Below, in pieces: positions 1-10,274 of a stretch of 64,000 nt of DNA. The position numbers were made by a program, and so were the translations under genes. Each line of letters begins with the position of its first letter. Position 1 is the first letter of the stretch. The notes under the pieces were generated by a model, which made no database searches, was not told the DNA's origin, and saw nothing but the letters and a program-made list of their open reading frames with translations. Origin of the DNA: Myxocyprinus asiaticus (Eukaryota > Chordata > Actinopteri > Cypriniformes > Catostomidae); assembly GCF_019703515.2 (NCBI RefSeq), contig NC_059382.1:15045001-15109000 (forward strand), given 5' to 3'.

Positions 1-76
1 CATGGATGAAAGAGCACCTGGAGAAGGGGAAAGGCGCTTGTATGCCAGCGGTACACCAGGCCAGTTGTCCCGCCAC

Positions 77-934
77 TTACCTGTTTGTACCTGAAAACAC
101 ACAGGATGAAACCGGCTCAACCCGGAGATTGTAGAACCTCGCAAAGGTATTGGGTGTTGCCCAGCCTGCTGCTCTACAGATGTCTGTTAGAGAGGTGCTG
201 TTGGCCAAGGCCCAGGAGGAGGCTACGCTCCTAGTAGAGTGAGCTCGTAGTCCCAGAGGGGATGGCGCACCTTGGGCCTGGTATGCCAACGTGATGGCGT
301 CCACAATCCAGTAGGAAATCCTCTGTTTGGAGACAGCGTTCCCCTTCTGCTGTCCCCTGAAACAGACAAAGAGCTGCTCGGAGTGTCTAAAGCTTACCAT
401 GCAGTCCAAATAGATATGCAGAGCACTTACCAGACACAGCAGCGACAAGGCTGGGTCAACCTCCTTCCGGGGCAGCGCTTGTGGGTTCACCACCTGATCT
501 TTAAAGGGGGTAGTGGGAAACTTGGGCACATAGCCCGGCCGGGGTCTCAGGATCACGTGAGAGTATGCCGGACCGAACTCTAGGCATGTATCACTGACAG
601 AGAATGCTTGCAGGTCCCTAACCCTCTTGATGGAGGTGAGCGCAGTCAGGAGGGCCATCTTCAAGGAGAGGGCTTTCAGCTCAACTAACTCTAAGGGCTC
701 GAAAGGGGCTCCCTGTAGGCCCAGCAGGGCCACAGAGAGGTCTCATTAGGGAATGAGGTGCGGCCTAGGAGGATTCAACCTCCTGGCAATTCTAAGGAAC
801 CTGATGATCAGGTCGTGTTTCCCTAAATACTTACTGTCCACTGCATCGTGGTGTGCCGCTATAGCGGCTACATACACCTTCAAGGTGGAGGGGGACAGCC
901 ACCCCTCCAACCTCTCCTGCAGGAAGGAAAGCAC
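77..934 (-). pseudogene. DIRS tyrosine recombinase (YR), interrupted by two stops
   Basis: This reads as the DIRS integrase replacement, a tyrosine recombinase that would join the circular DNA intermediate to the genome. The N-terminal SAM-like part (746-934) and the catalytic part (77-733) share one frame and are separated by adjacent TAA and TGA codons at about 743-748. The catalytic part shows the C-terminal signature: an HSTR box (His and Arg), then AAGW, then a FARFY motif carrying the presumed nucleophilic tyrosine. A KRVRDLQ segment near the N-terminus is the likely box I arginine region. The remainder is 218 residues, close to the usual length of the catalytic half. It is non-functional unless the stops are bypassed. 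Confidence 0.85.
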
Positions 935-1084
935 CGACCCGACTGCACAACTCCGTGGGTCTTCACCTAGGGAAGAACATCAATTCACAAATATGCACCT
1001 CTTCAAGGCGTACAGTCACCTGGTAGAAGGGGTTCTGGCCTGAGTGATAGTGTCTACCACTGCAGGTGGTAGGCCGCTCAGATC

Positions 1085-2585
1085 TTCTGCGTCCTGTCCA
1101 AGGGCCAGACGTGGAGGTTCCAGAGGTCTGATCACGGGTGCCAGATTGTGCCTCATCCCTGATAAAGAAGGTCCTTCGTTGTCGCGAGGAGCGTGAGTTC
1201 TGAGAACCAAGCCTGGGTGGGCCAGTAGGGGCTACCAACAGGACCTGTTCCTCGTCCTCCCTGACCTTGCACAACGTCTGTGCAAGTAGGCTGTCTGGAA
1301 GAAACGCATACTTGCGCAGACCCCGGGGCCAGCTGTGCGCCAGTGCGTCCGTGCCGAGGGGGGCCTCGGTCAGGGAATAACACAGCTGGCAGTGGGAGGA
1401 TTCCCGGGAGGCAAACAGGTCTACCTGTGCCTTGCCGAATTGACTCCAAATCAGCCGGACCACCTGGGGGTGGAGCCTCCACTCTCCCCAGAGTGTCACC
1501 TGCCGTGACAGCGTGTCCACTGTGCGATTGAGGTCACCGGGAATATGAGTGGCCCGCAGCGACTTGAGCCACTGCTGGCTCCAGAGGAGGAGATGGCGGG
1601 CAAGTTACAACATGCGGGGCGAGCGCAAACTGCCTTGGCGGTTTATGTATGCTACCATTGCCATGTTGCCGTGTTGTCCGTCCGGACCAATACATGCTTT
1701 CCCTGGACCAATGGCCAAAGCCTCCGGAGGGCTAACAGTACCGCGAGCAACTTGAGGCAGTTGATATGCCCACGCAGACGAGGGCCTATCCAGGAACCTA
1801 TGGCTGTGTACCCATTGCAAACGGCACCCCAGCCCGACTTGGAGGCATCTGTCATGATGACAGCTCACCTGGAGACCTGCTCTAGGGGAACCCCTGCCCG
1901 TAGAAATGCCAGGTCCGTCCAAGGGCTGAACAAGCGGTGGCAGATCGGCGTGATAGCCATGCAGTGCGTGCCGTGGCACCATGCCCATCTCGGGACTCGA
2001 GTCTGAAGCCAGTGCTGAAGTGGTCTCATATGCATCAACCCGAGGGGTGTGACTGCCGCCGAGGATGCCATATGCCCCAGGAGCCTCTGAAATTGTTTCA
2101 GTGGGACCGCTGTTCTCCCCCTGAATGCCATCAGGCAATTCAGCACCAACTGAGCATGCTCGTTCATGAGACAAGCGGTCATAGTGACCGAGTCCAACTC
2201 CATCCTGAGAAAAGAGATGCTCTGCACTGGGATGAGCTTGCTCTTTTCCCAGTTGACATGAAGCCCTAATCAGCTGATGTGGCTGAGCACCAGGTCCTGT
2301 GTGCACACAGTAGATCTCAAGAGTGAGCTAGGATTAGCCAGTCGTCGAGATAGTTGAGAATGCGGATGCCCACTTCCCTTAGCGGGGCAAGGGCTGCCTC
2401 TGCGACCTTCGTGAAGATGCGAGGCAACAGGGACAGACCGAAGGGGAGGACCTTGTACTGGTATGCCCGAACCTTGAAGGCAAACTAAAGGAAACGGTCT
2501 ATGATGAGGCAGGATCAAGACATGAAAGTACACGTCTTTCAGGTCTACCGCCATGAACCAATCTCGGTGCAGAAGGATCTGCTGC
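1085..2585 (-). pseudogene. DIRS reverse transcriptase / RNase H, frameshifted
   Basis: RT motif A (VDLKD) appears near 2545. The frame is then lost around 2480, and the YLDD catalytic box is still present in another frame at about 2338-2352, with both aspartates intact. Downstream come the connection segment (MELDS, QRLLGHMAS), the RNase H segment with TDAS and RTDNTAT (about 1670-1855), and a C-terminal region (DTLSRQ, QVDLFAS, KVREDEEQ) down to about 1085. At least three frame changes are needed to read it through. It matches the second copy at 17693-19312 along its length. The RT fingers region is missing. Confidence 0.85.
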
Positions 2586-2911
2586 GATCGAGAACTCATC
2601 CTCTTCCCGAGCCCTGAATGAGACATCAAACTCGCCCTGAGGTGAGCCGCCTGTCTCATCCCAGAACTCGACCAGGGCAAACGAGCACACTGGGGAATGG
2701 GAGGTCCATGGGGGTTTACCTGGCGGAACCACTCCCATTGGGGTCCCCAAATCGCCCCCAACACTAACCAATGTGGCCTCATACCTATAGGTAAAAGGAC
2801 CGGGGCGGGGAGCAGCTGGAGTGGACTCTGTAGAAAGATCGCTTGCTTTCTACAGAGGCGAATGGATTGGCAGTGGAATACATCAACACCGCACGGCTCC
2901 AAAGAAAAAAT

Positions 2912-3078
2912 CTGAATGAGTGGTTGCACACTAGCTCCTTTTATACCAATATGTCCAGGGGAGTGGCATGCAAATTCATTGGCCTTTTCTCAAAGATCAG
3001 AGGTGTTTGGGGCTCCCAAGAGTGACCCCTAGTGTCACTACATCGACACAATGTCGAGTGAGTGACAGATAGGGAACT
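2912..3078 (-). repeat. Terminal repeat of the first DIRS-like element
   Basis: This segment matches 20314-20494 at the right end of the second DIRS-like copy, including the tract from CTGAATGAGTGGTTGCA through CTTTTATACC to ACTACATCGACACAATGTCG and the terminal GGGAACT. Some bases are missing around 2970 relative to that copy. The complementary left-hand repeat would lie outside the window. Confidence 0.85.
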
Positions 3079-3755
3079 GGCTCTAACAAGGACAGAAAGA
3101 GATGTGGAGGACCAGATGTACAACTAAACAAGAGGATAAGTTCATCAGAGTCTTTAGTTTGAGAAATAGATGCCTCACATGTCCTCAGCTGACAGCTTCA
3201 TTGAATTCTACCCGCTCAACACCAGTTTCATGTACAACAGTAAAGAGAAGACTCAGGGGTGCAGGTCTTATGGGAAGAATTGCAAAGAAAAAGCCACTTT
3301 TGAAACAGAAAAATAAAAATAATAGGTTAGAGTGGGCAAAGAAACACAGACATTGGACAACAGATAATTGGAAAAGAGTTTTACCCCATTGAGCTTTTGT
3401 GGGATCAGCTAGACTGTAAGGTGTGTGAGAAGTGCCCGACAAGACAGCCACATCTATGGCAAGTGCTACAGGAAGTGTGGGTTGAAATGTCACCTGAGTA
3501 TCTGGACAAACTGACAGCTAGAATGATAAGGATCTGCAAAGCTGTCATTGCTGCACGTGGAGTATTTTTTGATGAGAACTCTTTGAAGTAGTTTAAGAAG
3601 TTCTGAAATTTGTTTTCAAATTGTAATAGTAATTTTTCACGTTATTAATGTTCTGACAATACATTGTGATCAGTTGAATGCCACTTTGTTGAATAGAAGT
3701 ACCAATTTCTTTCCATAAAAGCAAAATCTGTACATTATTCCAAACTTTTGGCCAC

Positions 3756-3760
<5 letters not shown>
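3074..3760 (+). mobile_element. Tc1-like element, 3' half only, with catalytic-core deletion
   Basis: This is the same family as 55722-56348 and 60822-61981. It starts abruptly at the DIRS boundary in the middle of the transposase N-terminal region and runs to a terminal inverted repeat ending TTGGCCACCAGTG at 3760. It encodes the end of the HTH region (VKRRLRG, KKKPLLKQKNK, HRHWTTDNWK at 3102-3392), then jumps directly to the C-terminal LLWDQLD-like region and the DKLTARM tail (3397-3591). The segment that should carry the first two catalytic aspartates is absent. It cannot encode an active transposase. Confidence 0.82.

Positions 3761-3787
<27 letters not shown>
3759..3787. repeat. (GT)n microsatellite abutting a Tc1-like terminus
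   Basis: An uninterrupted GT run begins inside the terminal CCAGTG of the Tc1-like element and continues for about 28 bases. Confidence 0.95.
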
Positions 3788-3792
<5 letters not shown>

Positions 3793-3801
3793 CTGTGTAT
3801 A

Positions 3802-4968
3802 CTCACCGACCACTTTATTAGGTACACCTGTACACCTACTTATTCATGCGATTATCTAATCAGCCAATCGTGTGGCAGCAGTGTATTGTATAAAATTAAA
3901 CAGATATGGGTCAGGAGCTTCAGTTAATGTTCACATCAACCATCAGAATGGGGAAAAAATGTGATCTCAGTGATATAGACTGTGGCATGATTGTTGGTGC
4001 CAGACGGGCTGGTTTGAGTATTTCTGTAACTGCTGATCTCCTGGGATTTTCACTTGCAAGTGTCTCTGGAGTGTATAGAGAATGGTGCGTAAAACAAAAA
4101 ACATCCAGCGAGTGACAGGTCTGTGGGTGAAAAAGGCTTGTTAATGACAGAGGTCAGAGGAGAATGGCCAGACTGGTTTGAGCTGACAGGTAGATGACAG
4201 TAACCCAAATAAAACAAGTTACCACAGTGCTATGCATAAAAGCATTTCTGAACATTCAACATGTCTAAAATTGAGGTGGATGGGCTACAGCAGCAGAAGA
4301 CCCCTCCGGGTACCACTACTGTCAGCTGAAAACAGAAAACTGAAGCTGCAGGGGGCACAGGCTCACCAAAATTGGACGGTAGACGATTGGAAAAACATTG
4401 CCTGCTCTGACAAATCTCAATTTCTGCTGCGACATGCAGATTGTAGGTCCACTGCAGCCTCAACTTTCTGTTCTTGGCTGACAGAAGTGGATCCCAATGT
4501 GGTCTTCTACTGTTGTAGCCCATTCGCCTCATGATGTGACTTGATGTGCATTCTGAGATTCTATTCTGCTCACTACAATTGTACAGAGGGGTTATCTGAG
4601 TTAACATATCCTTTCTGTCAGCTCGAACCAGTCAGACCTCTCTCATCAACAAGCTATTTTTGCCCACAGAACCACTGCTCTCTGGATGTTTTTTGTTTTT
4701 CTCACCATTCTCTATACACTCTAGAGACTGATGTGCGTGAAAATCCCAGGAGATCAGCAGTTACAGAAATACTCAAACCAGCCCGTCTGGCACCAACAAT
4801 CATGCCACAGTCGAAATCACTTATATCATTTTTTCCCCATTTCGATGGTTGATGTGAACATTAACTAAAGCTCCAGACCTGTGTCTTCATGATTATATGC
4901 ATTGCACTGCTGCCACATGATTGGCTGATTAGAAAATCACATAAATAATTAGGTGTACAGGTCGTGAG
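3802..4968. mobile_element. Fold-back (palindromic) Tc1-like derivative
   Basis: The left arm (3802 to about 4395) and the right arm (about 4405-4968) are imperfect reverse complements over nearly the whole length. The left end reads CTCACCGACCAC and AGGTACACCTGTACACCT; the right end reads AGGTGTACAGGTCGTGAG. Inner landmarks also pair, such as AACAAAAAACATCCAG at about 4097 with CTGGATGTTTTTTGTT at 4682. Each arm carries the same stretch of transposase coding sequence, from the HTH domain to the start of the catalytic domain, so the two halves encode it head-to-head and neither has the rest. It resembles an abundant teleost repeat starting CTCACCGGCCACTTTATTAGG. Confidence 0.85.
3906..4420 (+). 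pseudogene. Tc1-like transposase N-terminal remnant (left arm)
   Basis: An open stretch at 3906-4115 encodes an HTH-like segment (CDLSDIDCGMIVGARRAG, then LLGFSLASVSGVYREW). After a disrupted region the plus strand encodes MGYSSRRP, PLLSAENRKLKL, then NWTVDDWKN and SDKSQF, the position where Tc1 transposases have their first catalytic aspartate. No second or third catalytic residue follows. A mirrored copy is on the minus strand at about 4420-4530 (MGYNSRRP, LLSAKNRKLRLQW). Confidence 0.75.
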
Positions 4969-4989
4969 TGTGTGTATATATTGGATTTA

Positions 4990-5165
4990 TGGTAACAAAC
5001 TATTTTACAGTATAGGTTGTATACATTAGTTAAAACAAGAGTGAACATGAACTAACAATGTACAAAAGTATATTTATAAATTAACATTAACCAAAATTAA
5101 CAGATGCTGTTCATGATAGCCAGTGCATTAATATGTTAAGGAATAGAACCTTATGCCAAAATGTC
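4990..5165. repeat. Fragment of an abundant MITE-like repeat
   Basis: The stretch with TATACATTAGTTAA, ACATGAACTAACAATG, ATTAACATTAACC and a terminal GAACCTTATGCCAAA resembles the repeat at 6053-6275, whose left end reads TTTACAATAAGGTTCC. It is probably a degraded copy in the opposite orientation. The DNA transposon family is not assigned. Confidence 0.55.
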
Positions 5166-5528
5166 TCTGTATTTATTGTATTTCTTCATGTTTTTACCCA
5201 GAGGCCTTGTTTTATTGTTGAACTAGAAGTTAAACTAATTTGTTATGAAGTTCTCTTTTTTTTCGTTTGTGATTTGAATTTTAGAGGTTGCAGTGTTGTT
5301 CCTGTCTCTGACTCAGCAGATCATAGCGAGAGGAGCTTCTGTCTGTGTACTTCCTATGGGGATGGCCTGTTGCCCTTTCCCTCTGTGCCGCCAGCAGCTC
5401 TCCGCTGTTTGTTTTAATCAGCACTCTGTTTGCCAAAGAGCTTCTACTTCTTTTTTTTTTCTTTCTCTGGAGATGTCAGTCCTGTGTTTTCCTCCATGTT
5501 GCAGGTGGGAAGTGGCAAGGACAGTTCT

Positions 5529-5976
5529 TATTTTTTTTATTTTCTCCCCTTTTTCTCCCCAATTTGGAAAGCCCAATTCCCAATGCACTCTAAGTGCTCG
5601 TGTTGGCATAGTGACTCGCCTCAATCTGGGTGGTGGAGGATGAATCTCAGTTGCCTCTGCGTCTGAGACCGTCAATCCGTGCATCTTATCACTTGGCTTG
5701 TTGAGCACGTTACCACGGAGACATAACACATGTGGAGGCTTCATGCCATCCACTGTGGCATCCACACACAACTCACCAAGCGCCCCACTGAGAGCGAACC
5801 AAATTATAGTGACCACGAGGAGGTTACCCCATGTGACTCTACCCTTCCTAGCAACTGGGCCAATTTGGTTGCTTAGGAGACCTGGCTGGAGTCACTCAGC
5901 ATTCCCTGGGATTCGAACTCGCGAACTCCAGGGGTGGTAGTCAGCGTCTTTTCTCACTGAGCTACCCAGGCCCCCC
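5529..5976 (-). mobile_element. tRNA-derived SINE, copy 1
   Basis: On the minus strand it begins with a tRNA-like head (GGGCCTGGGTAGCTCAGTGA as A-box region, GAGTTCGAATCCC as B box), then a body shared with the copies at 38686-39123 and 53741-54160, and ends in an A-rich tail seen as T-runs at 5530-5550. The A and B boxes would act as an internal RNA polymerase III promoter. Length is about 450 bases including the tail. I did not see a clear target duplication. It resembles tRNA-SINEs widespread in cyprinids. Confidence 0.9.
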
Positions 5977-6052
5977 AGACACCACTTCTTGCTGACAGCC
6001 CTTTTAATATAGTTTTAATATCGCTTGACGAGTGAATTTGATCTTTTCTGGC

Positions 6053-6275
6053 AACACTTTACAATAAGGTTCCATTTGTTAACATTAGTTGACAATACTT
6101 TTACAGCATTTATTAATCTTGGTTTATGTTAGTTTCAACATACAGTATAATACAGTTTTAAAATCAAAAGTTGTATTTGTTAACATTAGTTAATGTACTA
6201 TAAACTAACATGAACTAACAATTAACAATAGTATTTTTATTAACATTAACAAAGATTTATAAATACTGTAAAAAA
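6053..6275. repeat. MITE-like repeat (TTTACAATAAGGTTCC end)
   Basis: The block is rich in the motif GTTAACATTAGTTAA and its variants (AACATGAACTAACAATTAAC, TTTATTAACATTAAC). It resembles an abundant fish non-autonomous DNA transposon whose ends read TTTACAATAAGGTTCC and its complement. The right end is not preserved. Confidence 0.65.
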
Positions 6276-7433
6276 GGGGGGTTCTATATAGATGGCCTTA
6301 AAGCAAACATTCATGGACAGTAATAATAATAGTCATAATTTCCCGATGTTTTACATGAAATAGTATGAAGGAAGTACTTGTTTATATGCCTTTTTTAAAT
6401 GCTGGACTTTTGATGACATTGAAAGGTGAAGAGTGCATTCTCTTCTCTGTGATCTTGTACATGTGTCTCCCCCACTTGTTAGTTCACCATTTTGTGGTGA
6501 CAGCTGCCATGCCATCCTGCATACCTTGTCATCTGGCAGTGGGAGAGCATCTGTGTGCCATTGTACCAAACATCAAGGTGATTCTTACTGGAGAGCTTCT
6601 ATTTCATTTTGGGTAATGGCACAAAGTTTACTTATAAGTCAGCTGTTCCCCTAATCTTTTCCTCAAACAACTGGGCCAGTCCTGAAGTGTGCCAACCCAG
6701 CATCCTCCACCCTGCATCCTCCACCCTGCATCCATTTGGTGGTTACACAGTTTGATGTTTATGTGGGCCTACAGTATATAATCCTTATCTTCCTTTTTTT
6801 AGGCTTTTAGTCACATTTTAGCACACAAAGCCCATGCTCCTGCTTTTGTAGCTTGAGCCTCTATTTAGAAGAAGATATGAGGGGAAAAAAATCAATAATG
6901 TATTTGGACTCTCAATCTTCCTGGCTAGAAGAGAAGGTGTTTGGAGGGGGTGGGGTGAGGGATGTTTTTGTCATTCATAAGCTTCACTAACAAATCCCTG
7001 ACATCATTTGTGGATTGTATCGATAACTTCTTCCTTTGCTGCAGAGGACAAATAGAAATCATTTATCTGCCTTTGCGAGAGGTGAGGACCGCGGAAACAA
7101 AAGCCCCTCTGCCAACTGGCCATGACATTGGCAGCTGAGGGTATTAGCACAGTCTTCAATGTCAGAGATCAGCAGAGGACAAGCAGGTTGTCCTTGATTT
7201 GTCCCTGTCTTTGCAGAAAAGACAGCTGCAGATTCTCATGAGACAGAAGAGTATACAGGTGTTGTCTGTTATGCCTCTGATACGTCATTGATGTCTAGGT
7301 AAAATAATCAGGCCACCATTGAAAAGCATAACTGAAAGGCTGCACAGATTTGAGTATTTATTTATTTTTAAATTGTTTTCATATCTATGTAGTTCTATGT
7401 AATTACTAACATTACTGTGCCACATTGGTATGA

Positions 7434-7468
7434 ATTTATTTATTTATTTATTTATTTATTTATTTTTT
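7434..7468. repeat. (TTTA)n microsatellite with T-run
   Basis: About seven tandem TTTA units followed by a poly-T run. Confidence 0.95.
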
Positions 7469-8048
7469 TTTCTCTGTTTCAATTTGAGACTCACAAACAT
7501 TTTACAGACAGTCAGACACCTAGTGTAAAATGTATTTGATGGTTCAACAATGCCCTGATACTCATCATCTCCCTAATGTATTCTAGTCTTGTTTGGTCTC
7601 TTGACACTAAAAGCAGCATGGAGGTCTAAAATATGCCTTGCCACAACTCCTTATTCATGATTTGTGGGGGCTGGGTCTCTGTCTATATCTCAGAAAGTGT
7701 GGAGCAGGGGAAAAGGGGGTGTATATTGGGGGAACATGCTATTCCCCAGTCCTGTTTATACAGTTGTGGCAGTCAGGGGGAAAGTTAAGTCTCCTTATCC
7801 ATCATTATTAATAGAAAAACATGTGTGCATTATAATTTCTCACACTTACATGTCCACCTCTGCTCCGAATCACCTGAAAATTAATCATAGAATGTATTTA
7901 AGGTGGTTATGATTAATTAAACATAAATGTGAGTGCTACTTTGAGTGAGAGTTTTGCTGTACTGTGGCTATAACTTGTGTTGCCTTTGAAGTCAACTTGG
8001 AATGTTTTCGAAAAATACACTACAGTGTGTTATTTTTTATTTTATTTG

Positions 8049-8049
<1 letters not shown>

Positions 8050-8101
<52 letters not shown>
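8050..8101. repeat. (GT)n microsatellite
   Basis: About 25 uninterrupted GT units. Confidence 0.97.
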
Positions 8102-8102
<1 letters not shown>

Positions 8103-9411
8103 TACATGGAGACAGCATTGGGTTAGAAAGGTAACCAAAAGATCAAATTACAACAATTAGAATAAATGGACAGATGGGTGCTAATTACTTCAGTCTCAAT
8201 GACCAGCAGACAGCACCATTTTAAGTGCTAGGGACAAGCTTGTTGCTGTATTTAGAGAGAAAGCCAGACAGTGTTATTTGTTACTAGTGTCTGGGGCAAA
8301 GGTTTATTTTAAAAAGTCTAATTGAGGATCTGAATGGACAGATTAATTGGCGTTATCCATAGTGGACCAAACAAAAAGTCACGGCTGCCCATTCTAACTG
8401 AACCATCCTTGACAAATCATTAGTTTGTTTGCTTGCTGTGTTTTTTTTTTTGGTTTTGTTTTTTTTTACACCTCTGCGAGGGCACCCACATCTACATGTC
8501 GTAGACATCAGGCAACTCGACAGCTTGTCTGTTGTTCTCTTCAAAATGCCGTTAACAGAGAGTAAACTTGAAGCTCCCCCAAAAGCCACTGGAATATTCC
8601 TCAAAACACCCAATCCCTCCCTTCTTGAAAGTCTTTGTGTTGGCCGCATGGTGGAATTCAAATTCAAGTGTTTAATTTTCTGCAGTTCCCTCTACAATTT
8701 GAAGGTAGCATTCCATGTTAATGCCGTTTGGGTTAGAGAGAGGGAGATATTAAGCTGCGAGCAGCCGTTGAACCACCACCTGACAGTTTTGTGTAAAGCC
8801 TGAAAATGTACCTGTTGGCAGCTGCTGGTGCCTTCGTGATAACACATACACTAGCATCTCATTAACTCTGAGCACATGTGGGAAAAGGCAGGGGAGGAGC
8901 TCAGGAAATGTCTGCTGCTATCCTCCACTTCGCAAGAATATCACAAAAGCAGGAATGAAAACAAGACAGAAGAGAGGCAGCCACAAAATCAGGACAAATC
9001 TGTTGCTTAATTGATGTCATTAGCAGGGAGAGGCAGGTCTAATTCCACCGGTGTTTTGGATTTGCTGCAAAGACATTTCATTTACTCATCAGTCAAATAC
9101 ACCCACATTCTCTTCCATGACTTTTTCACAGTCTCTTTTAAACTGCCAGTTGTAAGTTGTTTTCACCTTTATTTTATTTTTTTCTTACCATTTTGCATAT
9201 TCTATTGTACTTGGGGACTGATTGCAAACTTGTAATTCTTTAAAATCCAATGATTTAAGTGGAAGTTTAAAAATGTTAGTGTTTTATTTATTATTTTATT
9301 CTAGTTTTTGCAGTTCCGACACTTTTGCCCACTGTATTTGCGCAGTCTTATTCACTAGCCACCTGCAATCCAGCTTAACCAGGTGATATCTGTGCTTATG
9401 TAGCTTGAGTA

Positions 9412-10274
9412 TTAAAGGGATATTTTACCCTAAAAAATCAAATTCAGCCTCACATGTCATACCCACATTAACATGCTAAATCTTTCCAAGAGTTGTCATG
9501 ACCGAAATGTATTTATTATAAATTGCGCCTTATTCACAAAAGTCCTGCTGTTAGCTTACGCAATTAACATCACGCCATTATCGCTTGCAGAAAGCAGGAA
9601 ACACTGTAAAAGAAATTTCATTTTAATGAGATGTTTGTAATTCATCAAATGATGAAAAAGAGCATTAAAACCAGGAATATATCCAAATGTGCGTTATAGA
9701 CAAGCACACTAGTTTAGTTGCCTGTATTGCAGTTTAAAGTGATGCTGCACAGTTCTAATAAAGTATGCCAGATCTCAGTAGTCCACCGCATCCTCCACAA
9801 CCTACAGTACTCAGTTTCCGCTAGCAAGATGGGGAACTGTGGTGTGCAAATTGTGCCTTTTTTCGTGTTTACCTGATTTGCAAAAATTCTTGAGTGAATT
9901 GTGTGCTAAAATCAGCACAAACATATGCAAATAAACAATGCTGCCCTTTGTGTTGTGCACAAACCGTAATAATGTTTTGTCACAAGTCGTGCAGGTACCA
10001 AAGAGGCTTGATTTTATCAATAGCACCGACATTTTGGATACAATGCTTTATACATACTTTATCAATGATTTGAGAGTGAAAAAAACTACTTGCATTATAA
10101 TCTGCTCTACTACTAACATTTTGTCTGAAAAAGATGCAATGAAAGTGAATGGGGACTGAGGATAACATTCTGCAAACATCCAGTTCTATGTTCCATGGAA
10201 GAAAGAGTTTTGAACAACATAGCGGTGAGTAAATGATGACAGTATTTACATTTTTGGGTGAAATATCCCTTTAA
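9412..10274. mobile_element. TTAA-ended MITE enclosing a Harbinger-like remnant
   Basis: The ends are inverted copies: TTAAAGGGATATTTTACCC at 9412 and GGGTGAAATATCCCTTTAA ending at 10274, followed inward by the GAGTAAATGATGACAG block on the right side. The same terminal motif occurs at 11811-12542, 33160 and 33384. The TTAA at each end may be the target site. The centre (about 9525-9957) is a different sequence shared with 33690-33960. The right part (GTGAATGGGGACTGAGG, ACATTCTGC) matches the sequence after 33384, so both copies are one subfamily. Confidence 0.8.
9525..9957 (+). pseudogene. PIF/Harbinger-like transposase C-terminal remnant
   Basis: Reading plus from about 9742 gives a peptide of the form MLHSSNKVCQISVVHRILHN, resembling the VCxIxxAxxxLHN segment near the C-terminus of PIF/Harbinger transposases. 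The flanks (TTACCTGATTTGCA, AATTGTGTGCTAAAA, AAATAAACAA) match 33885-33955, where a second remnant has the preceding conserved block. It has no catalytic region and is nested inside the MITE. Confidence 0.6.

Larger units (their letters stand above)
1..3078 (-). mobile_element. DIRS-like tyrosine-recombinase retrotransposon, degenerate, cut by the left window edge
   Basis: Read on the minus strand from the right end, this copy has a terminal repeat (2912-3078), a short gag-like stretch, an RT and RNase H region, and a tyrosine recombinase that runs toward position 1. The domain order and the right-hand terminal repeat match the second DIRS-like copy at 16781-20494, so family membership is well supported. 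The sequence between the terminal repeat and RT motif A is only about 350 bases here, against about 1.1 kb in the second copy, which implies an internal deletion of gag plus the RT fingers. Stops and at least one frameshift interrupt the coding frames. The left end lies outside the window. Confidence 0.88.
6276..9411. other. 3.1 kb without a recognised gene
   Basis: No ORF here has recognisable motifs or unusual length; the largest frames are about 70-125 codons and look like chance. Contents: a tandem CCACCCTGCATCCTC duplication at about 6704-6730, a (TTTA)n run at 7434-7468, a (GT)n run at 8050-8101, and a block at about 7000-7260 of balanced composition (GCAGAGGACAAATAGAAATC, GGAAACAAAAGCCCC) that reads like conserved non-coding DNA rather than repeat. 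That last point is inference. Confidence 0.5.

Noticed and set aside
7045..7081. Possible small exon with CAG before and GTGAGG after
   Set aside because: Splice-like dinucleotides occur by chance, the segment is 37 bases, and no neighbouring exon can be assigned.
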